NCBI GenBank assembly: GCA_023251435.1
Contig: JAHEYU010000014.1
Span: forward strand, 33,525 to 97,524
Source of the DNA: Bacteroidota bacterium
Lineage (GTDB): Bacteria; Bacteroidota; Bacteroidia; Bacteroidales; Prolixibacteraceae
Direction of reading: 5' to 3'
Length of the DNA stretch: 64,000 bases
The translations under genes were made by a program, and so were the position numbers. Shown one piece after another: positions 1 to 9,711 of this stretch. Below the pieces are notes generated by a model. The model was not told the DNA's origin, did no database searches, and saw only the letters and a list, made by a program, of their open reading frames with translations. Position 1 is the first letter of the stretch; each line of letters starts with the position of its first letter.

Positions 1-106
1 AACAATTCAGGAATCGATCGCTTTTGCCAATAAGGCCGCAGCTATTTCAGTTACAAGGATTGGGGCTCAATCATCGGTGCCATTCCGTAAAGAAATATTA
101 ACCTAA
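1..106 (+). CDS. 3' end of a PfkB-family sugar kinase, ribokinase-like (truncated by window start)
   Basis: Frame 2 reads TIQESIAFANKAAAISVTRIGAQSSVPFRKEILT* (2..106), the typical C-terminus of ribokinases (ANKAAA-SVTR-GAQSS-P). Absent from the ORF track because it has no start in the window. Confidence 0.75.
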   Translation, partial: TIQESIAFANKAAAISVTRIGAQSSVPFRKEILT

Positions 107-125
107 ACCACTAAATGCTATTACA

Positions 126-1691
126 ATGAAAACTAACTTATTCCTGCTTCTAATACTCGCTGCTTTTGCGGTAACTACTTCGTGCAACAAAAAACAATCC
201 TCAACGCCTGTCAAAACTAAGCTCACCACTGAAATACTGAAGGATAAAATCAAAGGTGGCTGGGCAGGTCAGGTGATTGGTTGTACTTTTGGTGGCCCAA
301 CTGAATTTCAATACAAAGGAACTATGATTCAGGATTATCAGCCGATTCCGTGGGACAATGATCGTTGTAAATGGTACTATGAAAACTCTCCCGGTTTGTA
401 TGATGATGTTTATATGGACCTGACTTTTGTAGATGTTTTCGAAAAAGAGGGACTTGATGCTCCGGCAAGCTCACATGCAAATGCCTTTGCCAATGCCGGA
501 TATATGCTTTGGCATGCGAATCAGGCCGCCAGATACAATATTCTGAATGGAATAACACCGCCGCAATCAGGTCACTGGCTGAATAATCCACATGCCGATG
601 ACATTGATTTCCAGATTGAAGCTGATTTTGCCGGATTAATGTCGCCTGGAATGGTCAACACTTCAACTGATATTTGCGATAAAGTTGGCCACATTATGAA
701 TTACGGCGATGGCTGGTATGGTGGCGTTTATGTAGCCGCCATGTACTCGCTGGCATTCGTTTCCAACGATGTAAATTACATTGTAACCGAAGCATTAAAA
801 TCGATTCCGCAGGAATCTGAATTTTACAAATGTATGAGTGATGTGATCGGCTGGAAAAAAGAGTTTCCTGATGACTGGAAAAGAAACTGGTTCGAGTGTG
901 AAAGGAAATGGTCGTCGGATATTGGTTGCCCGGATGGCGTTTTTAACAGTTTTAATATTGATGCGAAAATCAATGCGGCCTACATTGTTATTGGCTTATT
1001 GTATGGCGAAGGTGATTTTGGCAAAACAATGGAAATCAGCACACGGTGCGGTCAGGATTCGGACTGCAACCCGGCAAGCGCTGGCGGCATTTTGGGTACA
1101 ATGTTAGGTTACAGCGCCATTCCTGAATATTGGAGAGCGCCTGTTTATCCGGTTGAAGAAATGGACTTTAAATATACCACTATGTCGCTGAATGATGTTT
1201 ATGAATTGGGTTATAAACATGCAATAGCGGTTTTGGAAAAGAATGGGGCAGTAATAAATGGCGATGCTATTGAAATTCCATTTCAGGAAATTGTACCTGC
1301 AAAACTGGAAGTTTGTTTTGAAGGTCATTTTCCGATTGCGCGTAATCATGTAGGTAAACAACTGAATATTAATAATCAGGAATTTGAACTCGGGTTCGAA
1401 GGAAATGGATTTATCTTGAATGGTCAGGCGCAGAAACAAAATGGTCAGGAATTGGTAGACGGTATCCTGGAATTTGAAATGTATATTGATGGACAAAAAG
1501 TGGAACAAATAAAAATGCCCACTTCTTTTACAACCCGTAGGCATGAAGTAGTCTGGAAATACGATCTGCCAGAAGGAAAGCATCAGGTAAGACTGAAGTT
1601 GCTGAACCCACAGGAAGGCTATCAGATACGTGTTGATAATTTGCTGGTTTACAGTTCGGTAAAGCCTGAAAATGCCTGGAAAACAAACTAA
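126..1691 (+). CDS. ADP-ribosylglycohydrolase family lipoprotein
   Basis: Lipobox-like N-terminus (AVTTSCNKK); GGWAGQVIGCTFGGPTEF, DDVYMDLTFVDVFE and GQDSDCNPASAGGILG motifs of the ADP-ribosyl-GH fold; extra C-terminal beta-rich region. Confidence 0.85.
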   Translation: MKTNLFLLLILAAFAVTTSCNKKQSSTPVKTKLTTEILKDKIKGGWAGQVIGCTFGGPTEFQYKGTMIQDYQPIPWDNDRCKWYYENSPGLYDDVYMDLTFVDVFEKEGLDAPASSHANAFANAGYMLWHANQAARYNILNGITPPQSGHWLNNPHADDIDFQIEADFAGLMSPGMVNTSTDICDKVGHIMNYGDGWYGGVYVAAMYSLAFVSNDVNYIVTEALKSIPQESEFYKCMSDVIGWKKEFPDDWKRNWFECERKWSSDIGCPDGVFNSFNIDAKINAAYIVIGLLYGEGDFGKTMEISTRCGQDSDCNPASAGGILGTMLGYSAIPEYWRAPVYPVEEMDFKYTTMSLNDVYELGYKHAIAVLEKNGAVINGDAIEIPFQEIVPAKLEVCFEGHFPIARNHVGKQLNINNQEFELGFEGNGFILNGQAQKQNGQELVDGILEFEMYIDGQKVEQIKMPTSFTTRRHEVVWKYDLPEGKHQVRLKLLNPQEGYQIRVDNLLVYSSVKPENAWKTN

Positions 1692-1709
1692 CCTAAACTA
1701 ATTGAACCA

Positions 1710-2690
1710 ATGAAACGATCATTATTTATATTTCTTAATCTGTTGCTGATTTCAAGCTTCGTCTGGTCAACCCAGCCAGTTAAAATTATTTTCGATACCG
1801 ACATGGGGCCCGATTATGACGATGTGGGAGCGATTACTATTCTTCATGCGTTGGCAGCCAAAGGCGAATGCGAAATACTTGCAACGATGGTTAGTGACGG
1901 GTATCCATATATTGCGCCAACCATCGAAGTTTTTAACCGTTATTTTCAGAAACCAACTATTCCGATTGGCGTTCCCGGGCCGGATGCACCAAAGTTTTCC
2001 TGTCCCAATCATTGGAACGATTCGCTGGTTGTAAAATATCTGCCAAAATTAAAGACCAATGCCGATTATCCTTCAGCCACAGAAGTTTACCGTAAGGTTT
2101 TGGCTGCACAGAAAGACCAAAGTGTGGTGATCGTTACTGTAGGATTTCTTTCGAATCTGGAAACACTCTTGAAATCAGAACCTGATCAATACAGCAAGCT
2201 TTCAGGAAAAGACCTGGTGGCCAAGAAGGTGAAAAAATGGGTAGCTATGGCTGGTGGATTTCCTGAAGGAAACGAATTTAATGTGAATCAACATCCGAAA
2301 GCTTCAGAATATGTATTCCAAAACTGGCCTACTCCGATTCTTTTCAGCGGATTCGAAATCGGATGGAAAATCATGACCGGAAACAAAGTCGCTACTCAAG
2401 GCACGAAAGGCAGTCCGGTTCAATGGGCTTACGAATATTGTTTGTCGAACTACGAAAACAAAAAATCGGAAAACCGCAATTCGTGGGATCATACGGCAGT
2501 TTTGTGCGCAGTCCGTAATCCTGAAAACTACTTTTATGTGATCGGAAACGGAACTTTTGTATGCAATGCCAATGGCTCAAACTCGTGGAATGCCGATAAA
2601 AACTCGAATCATTCCTTTCTTGTTCACAAATATCCGTATCAGAAAATCGCAGATATACTGGACGATTTGATGCTTTACGAACCAAAATGA
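1710..2690 (+). CDS. Nucleoside hydrolase (inosine-uridine preferring family)
   Basis: Signal peptide then VKIIFDTDMGPDYDDVGAI (DTDxGxDxDD motif). Confidence 0.88.
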   Translation: MKRSLFIFLNLLLISSFVWSTQPVKIIFDTDMGPDYDDVGAITILHALAAKGECEILATMVSDGYPYIAPTIEVFNRYFQKPTIPIGVPGPDAPKFSCPNHWNDSLVVKYLPKLKTNADYPSATEVYRKVLAAQKDQSVVIVTVGFLSNLETLLKSEPDQYSKLSGKDLVAKKVKKWVAMAGGFPEGNEFNVNQHPKASEYVFQNWPTPILFSGFEIGWKIMTGNKVATQGTKGSPVQWAYEYCLSNYENKKSENRNSWDHTAVLCAVRNPENYFYVIGNGTFVCNANGSNSWNADKNSNHSFLVHKYPYQKIADILDDLMLYEPK

Positions 2691-2756
2691 AAAAGCAAAT
2701 ATCCAATATTCAATAATGAATAACCAATATCCATTCAAAAATCAAAACCATCAACC

Positions 2757-3752
2757 ATGTATATCGTTAATTCCTATTTCCTCGCAGTTGTTCTTTGTTT
2801 TGTAACCATGTTGTGCTGGGGTTCGTGGGCCAATACCCAAAAATTGGCACAAAAATCATGGCGTTTTGAACTGTTTTATTGGGATTATGTGATCGGAATC
2901 CTGCTGATGTCGCTGCTTTTCTCGTTTACCTTGGGAAGCACAGGAGAACTTGGCCGTGGTTTTCTGGAAGATATTGGTCAGGCAGAAATGAGCAACATTG
3001 GCAATGCCTTGCTGGGTGGAATTATTTTTAACGCTGCCAATATTCTTATTGCAGCTGCCATTGCTATTGCAGGCATGTCGGTAGCTTTTCCGGTTGGAAT
3101 TGGCATCGCGCTGGTGTTGGGAGTTTTAGTTAATTATATGGCTAATCCGCAGGGAAATGCAATGTGGCTATTTGCCGGAGTAATTGTGATTACATTGGCA
3201 ATTTTGCTCGATGCCGTAGCTTATAAAAAGAAATCGGCACAATCGCAGAAAGTTCCGACTAAAGGAATTGTATTGTCGGTAGTTGGTGGTGTTATGATGG
3301 CTCTGTTCTATCGCTTTGTGGCCAGTTCGATGGTTACCAATTTCGAAACTCCCGAAGCAGGTTTATTGACTCCTTACACCGCAGTATTTATCTTTTCAGT
3401 CGGAATTTTGATCAGTAACTTCGTTTTCAATACCATCCTGATGAAAAAGCCTTTCGAAGGTACACCGGTAACCTATTCCCAATATTTTGCAGGAAGCCTG
3501 AAAGAACATTTTACCGGCATTCTTGGTGGAATGATCTGGTGTGTGGGTATGACCTTCAGTATAATTGCTGCCGGAAAAGCCGGGTTTGCCATTTCTTACG
3601 GATTGGGACAAGGCGCAACGCTGGTAGCAGCTTTGTGGGGAGTATTTATCTGGAAAGAATTTAAGGGGAGCAAAGGTACCACCGGATTGCTGGCAACCAT
3701 GTTTATTCTGTTTTTTGTAGGTATCGGAATGCTAATTTATGCGGGTTTGTAA
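2757..3752 (+). CDS. GRP/RhaT-like sugar transporter, multi-pass membrane protein
   Basis: About ten hydrophobic segments; CWGSWANTQKLAQKSWRFELFYWDYVIG N-terminus typical of GRP-type sugar permeases. Confidence 0.75.
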   Translation: MYIVNSYFLAVVLCFVTMLCWGSWANTQKLAQKSWRFELFYWDYVIGILLMSLLFSFTLGSTGELGRGFLEDIGQAEMSNIGNALLGGIIFNAANILIAAAIAIAGMSVAFPVGIGIALVLGVLVNYMANPQGNAMWLFAGVIVITLAILLDAVAYKKKSAQSQKVPTKGIVLSVVGGVMMALFYRFVASSMVTNFETPEAGLLTPYTAVFIFSVGILISNFVFNTILMKKPFEGTPVTYSQYFAGSLKEHFTGILGGMIWCVGMTFSIIAAGKAGFAISYGLGQGATLVAALWGVFIWKEFKGSKGTTGLLATMFILFFVGIGMLIYAGL

Positions 3753-3791
3753 TTTTTAAAATGCGATTATCAAATTTTTTGATTTTTGCTG

Positions 3792-3824
3792 AAAATCCAT
3801 GGTTTAAATGCTATGGATTTTTTT
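3792..3824 (+). terminator. Rho-independent terminator
   Basis: AAAATCCAT / ATGGATTTT stem followed by a T-run, just after the transporter stop. Confidence 0.7.
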
Positions 3825-3955
3825 GTTTTTTTCTGTTTCGATCATTCAGACGTATGGATTGATAGCTGAAACCCATTGTTCAGAAATCGGTGGTCTTTGC
3901 TTCTAGGTTTATTCTTTACATTGGTTTAAATTTGAATATTATAATCAATTTTATC

Positions 3956-4531
3956 ATGAATTCAGCCAAATCATTTAAGGAATACTACGAAACTTCATTT
4001 TTTGATGGAAGGGATAAGGAACAGGCCCAAAAACTGGCTGACGAGTTTTTTGAAAGCTTTATTCATGATACCACTCTTAAGATCGAATTGTTGGAAGGCT
4101 ATCTTTTAAAAGGAGATATTGATTTGTTTTACAGTACATTAACTGAATTGAAATTCCTCATTGAGTTTTCGGATAACCTAAATCGCTATTGGCATATAAT
4201 ACGAGGCTACTCTGGTGCATTGTCGAAACTGAAAGCAGAAATGACGGTTAAAGGAGCAAAAAAACTTCATGCTTATTACTTCAGTAAATATGGCGATCGC
4301 CGGTTTTTGCGTGATGAACATTGGTTCGAGAAGAAAAGATGGGAGTTTTTGGATGAAATGCAAAATATCTATTTTGAAGACGACCTACGTACTTTTTTTC
4401 AGAAATACGAACAAGTATTGTTGGAAAATATGAAAATCTATACCTCATTTATAATGATGTTCATTATAGATCTTGAAACATGGGAATTACCGCATATTTC
4501 AAGATCTCATGCCCTGAAATCCAATTGGTGA
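3956..4531 (+). CDS. Hypothetical protein, predicted helical
   Basis: ORF 3890..4531; the ATG at 3956 (MNSAKSFKEYYETS) is the more likely start. Confidence 0.55.
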   Translation: MNSAKSFKEYYETSFFDGRDKEQAQKLADEFFESFIHDTTLKIELLEGYLLKGDIDLFYSTLTELKFLIEFSDNLNRYWHIIRGYSGALSKLKAEMTVKGAKKLHAYYFSKYGDRRFLRDEHWFEKKRWEFLDEMQNIYFEDDLRTFFQKYEQVLLENMKIYTSFIMMFIIDLETWELPHISRSHALKSNW

Positions 4532-4690
4532 AACAGTTTTGGATTAACCCAAATTCATCTTTTTTTTCGCTATTTTCATAATTTTGAGAAACTGTATTCA
4601 TAATGTTTTGACATTATGCGTATATTTGCAGGCACTTCATTTCATCTTCAGATGACTGAAATCAATTATTATTGAACTAAACGAACAATA

Positions 4691-5080
4691 ATGCGCGATC
4701 TCAAAGAATTGAAAATACTTTTTGCTGAAGACAACCTGATCATTCAGCGGATTGCAGTTATTAACTTTGGTCAGTTGGGTATTCCTACTGATTTTGCTTC
4801 AAACGGAAAAGAGGCCGTTGAAATGTACCGGAATAAAAAGTATGATCTGATACTTATGGACATGCAGATGCCGGTAATGGATGGATTGGAAGCTACCCGC
4901 CAAATCAGGGCATTCGAGAAGGAAATAAATTCTGAAAATCGTGTTTACATTGTTGCTCTTACTGCCAATATTATTTCAGAAAAGAAGGACGAATGCCTGT
5001 TAGCCGGAATGGATGATTTTATGGAAAAACCATTTCAGGAACAGAAATTGCGTTCCTTGTTTTTAAAATCGTTTAGCTGA
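4691..5080 (+). CDS. Stand-alone response regulator receiver domain (CheY-like)
   Basis: ILFAEDN, LILMDMQMPVMDGLEATRQIR, ALTAN, GMDDFMEKPF; TATATTTG (-7-like) at 4621-4628. Confidence 0.85.
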   Translation: MRDLKELKILFAEDNLIIQRIAVINFGQLGIPTDFASNGKEAVEMYRNKKYDLILMDMQMPVMDGLEATRQIRAFEKEINSENRVYIVALTANIISEKKDECLLAGMDDFMEKPFQEQKLRSLFLKSFS

Positions 5081-5317
5081 TCTGGCAATACTTTTCGATC
5101 GACCAGATCTGGTTCCCTTCTTTTCTTTTAAATTGATTGATGCCCATTCAAAATAGGAATTGTTTATAACAGGTTGTTATCCAGCTTTGTGTGGTAATTT
5201 CTGGTCCAGACTATTTGTTAATGAATCTTATTATTTAGAACCTTATTAAATTTCGTATCGTGTTGTTTTACTGAACGATCGTTAATACTTTTACCCAAAA
5301 CAAAATATGTAGAACCT

Positions 5318-6532
5318 ATGAAACTATTATCTTTATCTGTAATTCTTTTTATATGCCTGTCGGTTGTGTCGAATGCACAGGAACCCACCTTATGGCGCGG
5401 AGCTAATTCTTCAGGTATTTATACAGTCGATAAACTTTTACCACAATGGCCGGCTGATGGGCCACAAATTATTTGGACGTTCGATAAGTTGGGACAGGGA
5501 TTTTCATCACCAGCATTTGCCAACAACAAAATCTACATCAATGGAATGATTGAAGGTCAGGCAGTATTGTTTGTTCTCGACATGAATGGCAAAGAACTTC
5601 AGCAATTTAAATACGGAAAAGAGTTCGATACAAGTTATCCCGGAACACGTTCCACGCCAACAATTGTGGGCGATTTGGCCTATTTGTTCACTGGTCACGG
5701 AAAAATTACTTGCCTGAATTTGGCTTCAGGCAAAGCAGTTTGGGAAAAAGATTGTTTGGTAAATTTTGATGGTACAAATATTACCTGGGGCTACACCGAA
5801 TCCTTACTTGTTGATGGCGATAAAGTTTTTGTTACTCCCGGAGGAAAGACCAACAACGTGATGGCATTGAACCGCATGACCGGCGAAACTATTTGGTCGT
5901 GTCCCGGCATGGGCGAATTGTCTGCATATTGTACTCCTCTTTTAATTAAACTTCCAAATCGTCAGTTGTTGGTTACTCACACATTTGGTAATGTTTTGGG
6001 CATCGATGCTACAACCGGAAAAATGCTTTGGAATTTTGGTCATCCCAATCAGTGGGCCGTTCATCCTAACACTCCGATTTATCATGATGGTGGATTGTTT
6101 GTTTTTAGCGGTTACGGACAGGGTGGCGAAAAACTTAAACTTAGCGCTGATGGAAGTTCAGTAACGAAGGAATGGGAAATTAAAAGTTTCGACAGTCGCC
6201 AGGGTGGGGCAGTTTTAATTGACGGTTTCATGTATGGATCGGGAGACAAAGATCGCAGCTGGCAATGTGTCGACTGGAAAACAGGTCAGCAAAAATATTC
6301 GTCAACAGAACTTGGAAAAGGGGTGACCATTGCCGCCAACAAAAAACTCATTGGTTATACCGAAAAAGGAGAGTTATTTATGGCTGATTCTACTCCCAAC
6401 GCATTTACTGTAATCAGCAAAACAAAAGTGGCAATTGGATCGGAGCAGCACTGGGCTCACCCGGTAATAAATAAGGGAATTCTGTATGTCCGTCATGGTA
6501 ATGTATTGATTGCCTATAAAATATCGGAATAG
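5318..6532 (+). CDS. PQQ-like beta-propeller protein (secreted)
   Basis: Signal peptide; repeated blade motifs (TGKMLWNFG, SGKAVWEKD); N-terminal LWRGANSSGIY. Confidence 0.8.
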   Translation: MKLLSLSVILFICLSVVSNAQEPTLWRGANSSGIYTVDKLLPQWPADGPQIIWTFDKLGQGFSSPAFANNKIYINGMIEGQAVLFVLDMNGKELQQFKYGKEFDTSYPGTRSTPTIVGDLAYLFTGHGKITCLNLASGKAVWEKDCLVNFDGTNITWGYTESLLVDGDKVFVTPGGKTNNVMALNRMTGETIWSCPGMGELSAYCTPLLIKLPNRQLLVTHTFGNVLGIDATTGKMLWNFGHPNQWAVHPNTPIYHDGGLFVFSGYGQGGEKLKLSADGSSVTKEWEIKSFDSRQGGAVLIDGFMYGSGDKDRSWQCVDWKTGQQKYSSTELGKGVTIAANKKLIGYTEKGELFMADSTPNAFTVISKTKVAIGSEQHWAHPVINKGILYVRHGNVLIAYKISE

Positions 6533-6538
6533 ATAAAT

Positions 6539-7126
6539 ATGATGATTTCAAAAGAAGATAATCCCGCGCTGATTCTAATTGATATCCAAAAGGGTTTCGA
6601 TGACATAAATTATTGGGGTGGTGAAAGGAATAATCCTGAAGCTGAACAGAATGCCGGCAAATTGCTGGCATTTTGGCGAAAAATGGGATTGCCGGTCTTT
6701 CACGCGAAACATTGCTCTTCAAATCCAAATTCGAGACTTGCAGAAGGTCAGCAGGGCAATGAATTTCAGGACGTTGTGGCGCCAATTGACGGGGAAGTCA
6801 TCATCAAAAAAAATGTAAACAGTGCTTTTATCGGAACCGATCTGAAACAACAACTTGATGCAGCTCGCATTACAAAACTGGTTTTTGCCGGTTTAACAAC
6901 CGATCAATGCGTTTCCACGTCAGTTCGAATGGCTGGTAACTTTGGCTACGATACTTATGTGGTTGATGATGCTACTGCTACTTTTTGCAAAACAGGTACA
7001 AATGGTCAGCTATTTTCATCCGAGATTATTCATGAAACTGCTCTGGCAAGCTTAAATAATGAATTTGCTACTGTTATTAAAACCGAAACTCTTTTAAAAG
7101 CATTAAATATTCAGGATTTGAATTAA
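6539..7126 (+). CDS. Isochorismatase-family cysteine hydrolase
   Basis: PALILIDIQKGF; KLVFAGLTTDQCVSTSVRMAGNFGYDTYVVDDATATF (catalytic Cys loop). Confidence 0.85.
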   Translation: MMISKEDNPALILIDIQKGFDDINYWGGERNNPEAEQNAGKLLAFWRKMGLPVFHAKHCSSNPNSRLAEGQQGNEFQDVVAPIDGEVIIKKNVNSAFIGTDLKQQLDAARITKLVFAGLTTDQCVSTSVRMAGNFGYDTYVVDDATATFCKTGTNGQLFSSEIIHETALASLNNEFATVIKTETLLKALNIQDLN

Positions 7127-7156
7127 AAAGGATTTTAAATAAACCAACTAAAATAT

Positions 7157-8395
7157 ATGAAACGAATACTCCTGTCGATTGCTTTCTTTTTGTTTGTTGT
7201 AATTGCTTTTGCTCAACCCATTCAGTGGAGAGGACTGCACCGCGACGGAAAATTTATGGATACTGGGTTATTGAAAAAATGGCCCGATGCCGGTCCCGAA
7301 TTACTGATGAAAGTGGAAGGAATTGGTAAAGGTTATTCGTCGGTTGTTGCTACCGATAAGTTTATTTTTGCCACCGGAATGATCGATACCCTCGATTATC
7401 TTTCGTGCATTACTCCTGATGGTCAGACCAAATGGAAAGTAGCTTATGGCCGTTCATGGGCAAAATCATTTCCGGATACCCGCAGCACTCCAACCATTGA
7501 AGATGACCGGGTTTACATTATCAGCGGAACCGGCGAGCTGGTTTGTTTAAATATAAATGACGGAGCAATCCGCTGGAAAGTGAATGTGGACAAAGATTAT
7601 AATTCTGAATGGCACATTTGGGGTGTTTCAGAATCGCCGCTGATTGTGGATGATAAAGTGATTTGTACTCCCGGCGGAGCCAAAACTTCGGTCGTCGCTT
7701 TCGATAAAATGACCGGAAAACCAGTCTGGCAAAGTGAAAGCGTGGGCGGGCCCCGTTCCTACGTTTCTCCAATAATTTATGAATACAAACAATTTAGATA
7801 TGTTCTGGCAGTAACCGGAACTCATTTGGTTGCTTTGGAACCCGCTTCAGGAAAAGTGGTATGGTCGTTCAAGTACTGGGATGGTGCCAAATGGGACCAG
7901 CCAGGTTTGATCTGGGCGAATACTCCAACATTTAAAGGACGTGATATCTTCCTTTCGATGGGTTACGATTACCGTAATGTTATGGTTGAAATGAGTGAAG
8001 ATGGAACTTCGGTAACCGAAAAATGGAGCAACATGACTTTGGATAACCACCATCATGGTTTGATTGAACTTGAAGGAAATATCTATGGCTCAAACTGGAT
8101 CAGCAATAGTAAAGGCAAATGGCTTTGTTTGGATTGGAATTCCGGAGAAACAAAATACGAAACAGAATGGCTGACCAAGGGAGCATTAATTTATGCCGAT
8201 GGACTTCTGTATATTCTGGAAGAAAAAGCAGGAACAGTGGCATTGGTGAAACCAAATACACAAAGTTTCGAGATAATAAGTTCATTTAAATTACAGGGTG
8301 GTTCCGGTCCATTCTGGGCACATCCTTTCATTGCCAATGGTAAATTGTATTTGCGTCACGGCGATGTTTTATTTGTTTACAACATTAAGGCATAA
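7157..8395 (+). CDS. PQQ-like beta-propeller protein (secreted)
   Basis: Signal peptide; QWRGLHRDG; SGKVVWSFKYWD; paralogous to 5318..6532 and 8411..9655. Confidence 0.8.
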   Translation: MKRILLSIAFFLFVVIAFAQPIQWRGLHRDGKFMDTGLLKKWPDAGPELLMKVEGIGKGYSSVVATDKFIFATGMIDTLDYLSCITPDGQTKWKVAYGRSWAKSFPDTRSTPTIEDDRVYIISGTGELVCLNINDGAIRWKVNVDKDYNSEWHIWGVSESPLIVDDKVICTPGGAKTSVVAFDKMTGKPVWQSESVGGPRSYVSPIIYEYKQFRYVLAVTGTHLVALEPASGKVVWSFKYWDGAKWDQPGLIWANTPTFKGRDIFLSMGYDYRNVMVEMSEDGTSVTEKWSNMTLDNHHHGLIELEGNIYGSNWISNSKGKWLCLDWNSGETKYETEWLTKGALIYADGLLYILEEKAGTVALVKPNTQSFEIISSFKLQGGSGPFWAHPFIANGKLYLRHGDVLFVYNIKA

Positions 8396-8410
8396 TTTAT
8401 TCCTGAAAAG

Positions 8411-9655
8411 ATGACGAAAATTCTCACCTTTATTTTATTCACCTTTATTTTTTCCGGGAACTTGTTTGCACAGGACTTGGTGGAATGGCGTGGCCCAAAC
8501 CGCACTGGAATTTATCCTGATCAGAATCTGCTGAAAAGCTGGCCTGAAATTGGGCCTTCGCTTTTATTAGAACTGAATGATATCGGGAATGGCTATTCGT
8601 CGCCCGTAGTTTATAAAAATTCGATATACGTAACCGGAAGAAAAGATACTCTGGATGTAATTTCGGCTTACACTATGGATGGGGCGAAAAAGTGGGAAAC
8701 ACCCTACGGACGTGCCTGGCCGCGTACTTATCCCGAAACACGCTGCACGCCAACCATCGAAAATAACCGCATTTATCTTATTAGCGGCATGGGCGAAGTG
8801 GTTTGTGTCGAAGCTGCTTCAGGAAAAATATTGTGGTCGGTTGATGCCAACAAAATCTACAATGGCGAACCTCACCGGTGGGGAGTTGCTGAATCGCCCG
8901 CAGTTTCAGATAAAGCTGTATTTTATGTTACCGGTGGTGAAGAAACCTCCGTGGTTGCGTTCGATAAAACCAATGGCAAACTACTTTGGAAATCGAAAAG
9001 CCTTGGCGGAGCCCGTGCTTATGCGTCTTCGTTACTTATTGAAAAAGCTGGCATGCAACTATTGCTTGCACAGACCGCCAACGATTTGATTGGAATAAAC
9101 ATCGAAAACGGTGAAATTCTTTGGACTTACAACCTCATCCAGTATCACATTAATCAACAGGGAAAAGGTGGAAATACCAATACTCCTCTATTCTATAACA
9201 ATGAAATTTTCGTAACAAGCGGATACGATCATGCTGCGGTTTTGTTAGCTCTGGCTGATGACGGACGATCGGTTTCGTTAAAGTGGATCAATCATGATTT
9301 TGATAGTCACATGGGTGGCGCGGTCAAAATTGGCAACTATTTGTTTGGGTCGAACTGGAAGAACAACAGCAACGGCAATTGGGTCAGTGTCGATTGGAAC
9401 ACCGGAAAAACGATGTACGAAACCCTTTGGTTCAACAAAGGACCAATTATTTCGGCTGACGGAATGCTGTATTGCTACGAAGAGAAATCCGGAAATCTGG
9501 CATTGGTTAAGCCCAATCCGGAGAAATTCGAAATTATCAGTTCATTCAAAATCGAAAAAGGAACAGGTCCGCATTGGGCACATCCAGCCATTTTTGATGG
9601 AAAACTGTTTGTCCGTCACGGTGAAGTGTTGATGGTTTATGATCTGAAAAAGTAG
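8411..9655 (+). CDS. PQQ-like beta-propeller protein (secreted)
   Basis: Signal peptide; EWRGPNRTGIY; ENGEILWTYN blades; tandem paralogue of 7157..8395. Confidence 0.8.
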   Translation: MTKILTFILFTFIFSGNLFAQDLVEWRGPNRTGIYPDQNLLKSWPEIGPSLLLELNDIGNGYSSPVVYKNSIYVTGRKDTLDVISAYTMDGAKKWETPYGRAWPRTYPETRCTPTIENNRIYLISGMGEVVCVEAASGKILWSVDANKIYNGEPHRWGVAESPAVSDKAVFYVTGGEETSVVAFDKTNGKLLWKSKSLGGARAYASSLLIEKAGMQLLLAQTANDLIGINIENGEILWTYNLIQYHINQQGKGGNTNTPLFYNNEIFVTSGYDHAAVLLALADDGRSVSLKWINHDFDSHMGGAVKIGNYLFGSNWKNNSNGNWVSVDWNTGKTMYETLWFNKGPIISADGMLYCYEEKSGNLALVKPNPEKFEIISSFKIEKGTGPHWAHPAIFDGKLFVRHGEVLMVYDLKK

Positions 9656-9675
9656 CAAATAAAATTGATCGAAGC

Positions 9676-9706
9676 GATATCCTTTGCCGTTCACTTCAGT
9701 GAACGG
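9676..9706 (+). repeat. Stem-loop repeat with core GCGATATCCTTTGCCGT
   Basis: CCGTTCAC-TTCA-GTGAACGG hairpin at 9687-9706; core recurs near 27.7 kb. Confidence 0.7.
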
Positions 9707-9711
9707 ATAGG

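Noticed and set aside
1104-1583. 159-aa antisense ORF and similar antisense ORFs (e.g. 10012..10374, 16294..16725, 18208..18621, 18874..19326, 51628..52143)
   Set aside because: Shadow ORFs within well-supported genes; no signals or domains.
5318-9655. BamB outer-membrane assembly factors
   Set aside because: Propellers resemble BamB/PQQ folds, but multiple paralogues next to redox genes make a BAM role unlikely.
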